Assembly (NCBI GenBank): GCA_001791115.1
Contig: MGDZ01000018.1
Span: forward strand, 1-8,403
Reading direction: 5' to 3'
Source: Candidatus Uhrbacteria bacterium RIFCSPHIGHO2_02_FULL_57_19
GTDB lineage: Bacteria; Patescibacteriota; Patescibacteriia; 2-12-FULL-57-11
DNA: 8,403 bases
Positions within the stretch are counted from its first letter, which is position 1. Each line of letters begins with the position of its first letter. The notes beneath the pieces are model-generated. The model saw only the letters and a list, made by a program, of their open reading frames with translations, did not search any database and was not told the DNA's origin. The translations under genes were made by a program, and so were the position numbers. This document shows, in pieces, positions 6,292-8,403 of this stretch.

Positions 6292-7809
6292 TCAAACTCC
6301 CTCCTCGGGTTTTACATTGGGGACCTCGGGGACCTCTTCCGTCACCTTGGCTTCCTCCGGCTCTTCTTCCTCGAATGGTTTGGGTGGCGGGGCGGCGGAG
6401 ACAACCGGCGTGGGCAGGGAGAGTTTCTGGGTGTCCAGGCCGAGTTTTTTCCTGAGGTCGGCCGCTAATTTCTTTTCGTCAACGATTTCCTGAATGCCGG
6501 CCTCCATATCGCGGAGAATGACCGTGCCGTCCAGAATTTCCTTCTGTCCCAGGATCACCGTGTAGCGCACCCCCAAGCGATTGGCGATCTCCATCTGCTG
6601 TTTTAGGGCATCCTTGGTGAAGCTCACTGTGACCGGAATCCCGGCTTTCCGCAAAATTTCGAAAAGAACCAGGGCCTTGCGCTTGGCCGGTTCTCCCAGC
6701 TGAGCGAAGTAGACAGCCGGCTGCCAGGCGCCGGCCACAGGCAGTCCCAATTCCTTAATCCGATTAATTACCCGCTCGAGACCGATGGAAAAACCGGCCG
6801 CCGGCGTTGGCCGTCCTCCCAGAAGCTCGACCAATCCGTCGTAGCGGCCGCCGGAAGCCAGCGCTGAATGGGCGCGAGCGGTTTCCTCCTCGGTTTTGGG
6901 CAGGACTTCGAAAACAGTGCGGGTATAGTAATCCAGGCCGCGGACCAGGTGGGGATTCAGGGAGTATGGCGCGTCCGCCTCATCGAGGTAATCAACCACC
7001 TTCATGAAATGATTGCGGCAATCCTCGCAGAGATGGTCCACAATCTGCGGCGCTCCGGGACGAAGAGTGACACACTCCGGCTCCTTGCAATCAAGAAGCC
7101 GCATGGGACTCCGGGAGAGCCGAGTCTTGCAGTTTTCGCACAGCTTGCTGCGGACTCCGCGGTAGTAGGCGATTAGTTTTTCCTTGTATGGTTCGCGGCA
7201 AAAATGATCACCGATGGAGTTGAGTTCAACGGTCACCGGAACCCCCAGATCGCCGAAGTACCTGACGGCCATGAGCACCAGCTCGGCGTCGGCGATCGGC
7301 TTTCCCTCCCCCAGAATCTCAAATCCGAACTGGTGAAACTGCCGGAGCCGCCCGGCCTGCGGCCGCTCGTGGCGGAACATGGGACCCGAATACCAGAGCT
7401 TAACCGGCTGGGGAAGATTGACCATCCCGTGAGAGGTGTAGGCCCGAGAGACGGCGGCTGTGGCCTCGGGCCGAAGCGAGAGCGCCTCCCCGCCCTGATC
7501 GACGAAAGAAAACATCTCCTTCTCCACGATGTCAGTCTGTTTGCCCACTCCGCGAACGAACAGTTGAGTTTCCTCGATTATCGGCGTCTCAATCCACTCG
7601 TAACCGTAAGCCCTGGCGATGGAGATGGCTGAATCATTGGCCTGCCGCCAAAACTTCTCCTCGGTCGGAAGAAGGTCTTTCATCCCTCTCGGGGTCTGCG
7701 GCGTCGGCGCCGGACCCTTGGTCTTCTTGGGAGCGATGATCGCCGACAGTTTCTCCTTGGGCGGCGGAATTTTCTTTTTTTTGGGAGTCATGGGAGTCAT
7801 AGGATTCAT
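6292..7809 (-). CDS. hisS: Histidyl-tRNA synthetase (class II)
   Basis: This cytoplasmic enzyme charges tRNA-His with histidine. Class II landmarks appear in order: RGMKDLLP (41-48), LRPE (112-115), motif 2 MFRHERPQ with Arg146 and downstream FHQFGFEILG, the HisRS-specific LVRGLDYYTRTVFE (288-301), SGGRYDGL (319-326) and motif 3 AAGFSIGLERV (337-347). The anticodon-binding domain spans about 370-460. An insertion holds paired cysteines (C224/C227, C241/C246, C261/C264) that could bind zinc. At 505 residues it is long for the family: a Pro/Lys-rich N-terminal extension of about 38 residues and an acidic Pro-rich tail of about 40 (466-505) flank the core. ATG 7809 overlaps the lepB TGA as ATGA and is preceded by GGAG at 5-bp spacing. 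In-frame ATGs at 7800 and 7791 are alternatives. It is probably cotranscribed with lepB. Confidence 0.97.
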   Translation of the reverse strand: MNPMTPMTPKKKKIPPPKEKLSAIIAPKKTKGPAPTPQTPRGMKDLLPTEEKFWRQANDSAISIARAYGYEWIETPIIEETQLFVRGVGKQTDIVEKEMFSFVDQGGEALSLRPEATAAVSRAYTSHGMVNLPQPVKLWYSGPMFRHERPQAGRLRQFHQFGFEILGEGKPIADAELVLMAVRYFGDLGVPVTVELNSIGDHFCREPYKEKLIAYYRGVRSKLCENCKTRLSRSPMRLLDCKEPECVTLRPGAPQIVDHLCEDCRNHFMKVVDYLDEADAPYSLNPHLVRGLDYYTRTVFEVLPKTEEETARAHSALASGGRYDGLVELLGGRPTPAAGFSIGLERVINRIKELGLPVAGAWQPAVYFAQLGEPAKRKALVLFEILRKAGIPVTVSFTKDALKQQMEIANRLGVRYTVILGQKEILDGTVILRDMEAGIQEIVDEKKLAADLRKKLGLDTQKLSLPTPVVSAAPPPKPFEEEEPEEAKVTEEVPEVPNVKPEEGV

Positions 7810-8403
7810 CGTGGCTCCGGCCTGAGTTTGCCGGAGTCATCTTGATATAACGGCGTCTCAAAAATGGAAAGTTTGTCGATTGGCCAGCCGCGAACCCACA
7901 CCCGGCCGACGATGAGCTCTCTTGAAACCGGCCCGAATATCCGGGAGTCCAAGCTGGAGGCACGATTGTCGCCTAGAAGATAGTATTCGCCGGCAAGCAA
8001 AGTCACTCGCTTGTCTCCAGCGGTAATGACGCCATCGGAAAGATAGTCGTTCTCATCCAATGCCAAACCGGCGAAATTTTCCCCGTTAATGACGGTGACC
8101 TGGCCGCGCGATACGACCACCGTCTCGCCCGGCAGACCGATGACTCGTTTGATGAAATACTGCCGCGGATCTCGCGGGTAGCGAAAGACGACTATGTCGC
8201 CGCGTTCCGGCTCGCGGAAGCGGTAAGAAAGTTCGTCGATGATCAGATACTCGTGGTCGTAAAAGTTCGGCTCCATCGACGCCCCTTTGACGTAGAACGG
8301 CTGGATCAGGAAGTAGCGAATGGGCAGGATGATGGCCAATGAAATAACCACGACCCGGATCATCTCGGCCAGATAGCCGGCGACCAGTCGGCCGGTTGAT
8401 TTG
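7806..8403 (-). CDS. lepB: Signal peptidase I, 5' end beyond window
   Basis: This membrane-bound serine protease removes Sec signal peptides outside the membrane. The frame is open to the window edge, 13 codons upstream of the first visible ATG (8363), so the true start is probably outside: that ATG has no Shine-Dalgarno and sits almost at the membrane helix. Counting from it, residues 4-20 are the transmembrane anchor. QPFYVKGASMEP carries the nucleophile Ser29. RGDIVVFRYP then QYFIKRVIGLPGE supplies the general base Lys72. GDNRASSLDSR (131-141) is the conserved box E, and FGPV follows. The Ser/Lys dyad is intact, so the enzyme should be active. It has a single N-terminal helix in the visible part and a short C-terminus, as in Gram-positive-type enzymes. 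The stop overlaps the hisS start by four bases. The two secreted proteins downstream are plausible substrates. Confidence 0.95.
   Translation of the reverse strand, partial: KSTGRLVAGYLAEMIRVVVISLAIILPIRYFLIQPFYVKGASMEPNFYDHEYLIIDELSYRFREPERGDIVVFRYPRDPRQYFIKRVIGLPGETVVVSRGQVTVINGENFAGLALDENDYLSDGVITAGDKRVTLLAGEYYLLGDNRASSLDSRIFGPVSRELIVGRVWVRGWPIDKLSIFETPLYQDDSGKLRPEPR

Noticed and set aside
5811..6455. 214-codon plus-strand open frame
   Set aside because: It spans yqeY, rpsU and the end of hisS in antisense, ignores their boundaries and shows no family features.
7806..7809. TGA recoded to glycine, as in some CPR lineages
   Set aside because: TGA ends lepB exactly at the ATGA overlap and ends hisS after its tail, and the 1201-codon frame has no in-frame TGA where a recoding lineage would have many.

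Overview
The window looks like a chromosomal piece of a Patescibacteria/CPR bacterium (Parcubacteria-like), of moderately high GC. This is inferred from three things: the style of the signal peptidase, S21 and HisRS proteins; compact one-strand gene packing; and two secreted proteins that begin with the two-helix 'T4SS pilin-like' module common in CPR genomes. The genetic code appears standard, because lepB and hisS both end in TGA and lepB/hisS share an ATGA stop-start overlap. I found no tRNA, rRNA, CRISPR, insertion sequence or clear rho-independent terminator.

Every convincing gene is on the minus strand, so the transcription order runs from high to low coordinates. The order is: signal peptidase I (lepB, 5' end outside the window), histidyl-tRNA synthetase (hisS, 4-bp overlap with lepB), a 64-bp AT-rich gap with a candidate promoter, ribosomal protein S21 (rpsU), a GatB/YqeY-domain protein (yqeY), a 621-residue pilin-like/Ig-like secreted protein, and finally a giant pilin-like/IPT-TIG/Cys-rich protein. 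The last one is open for 1201 codons and runs off the left edge of the window.

The right third (about 5.5-8.4 kb) is housekeeping: protein export processing, tRNA charging, the ribosome and a tRNA-related accessory protein. The left two thirds (1-5488) hold two tandem paralogues. Each has a Sec signal peptide, a nearly identical two-transmembrane hairpin, a Gly/Pro-rich linker and then many extracellular Ig-like domains. Their N-terminal modules match over 98 residues without gaps (about 78% identical by hand count) and then diverge completely. I infer membrane-anchored or pilus-related surface proteins, possibly adhesins, assembled from a shared export/anchor module and variable exterior parts. 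The signal peptidase encoded just upstream is a plausible processing enzyme for them, but this is context only.

The most notable items are the 1201-codon open frame, the duplicated anchor module, a perfect in-frame 21-bp tandem duplication in the 621-residue protein, and an rpsU start whose best Shine-Dalgarno match points to a CTG codon rather than the upstream GTG.
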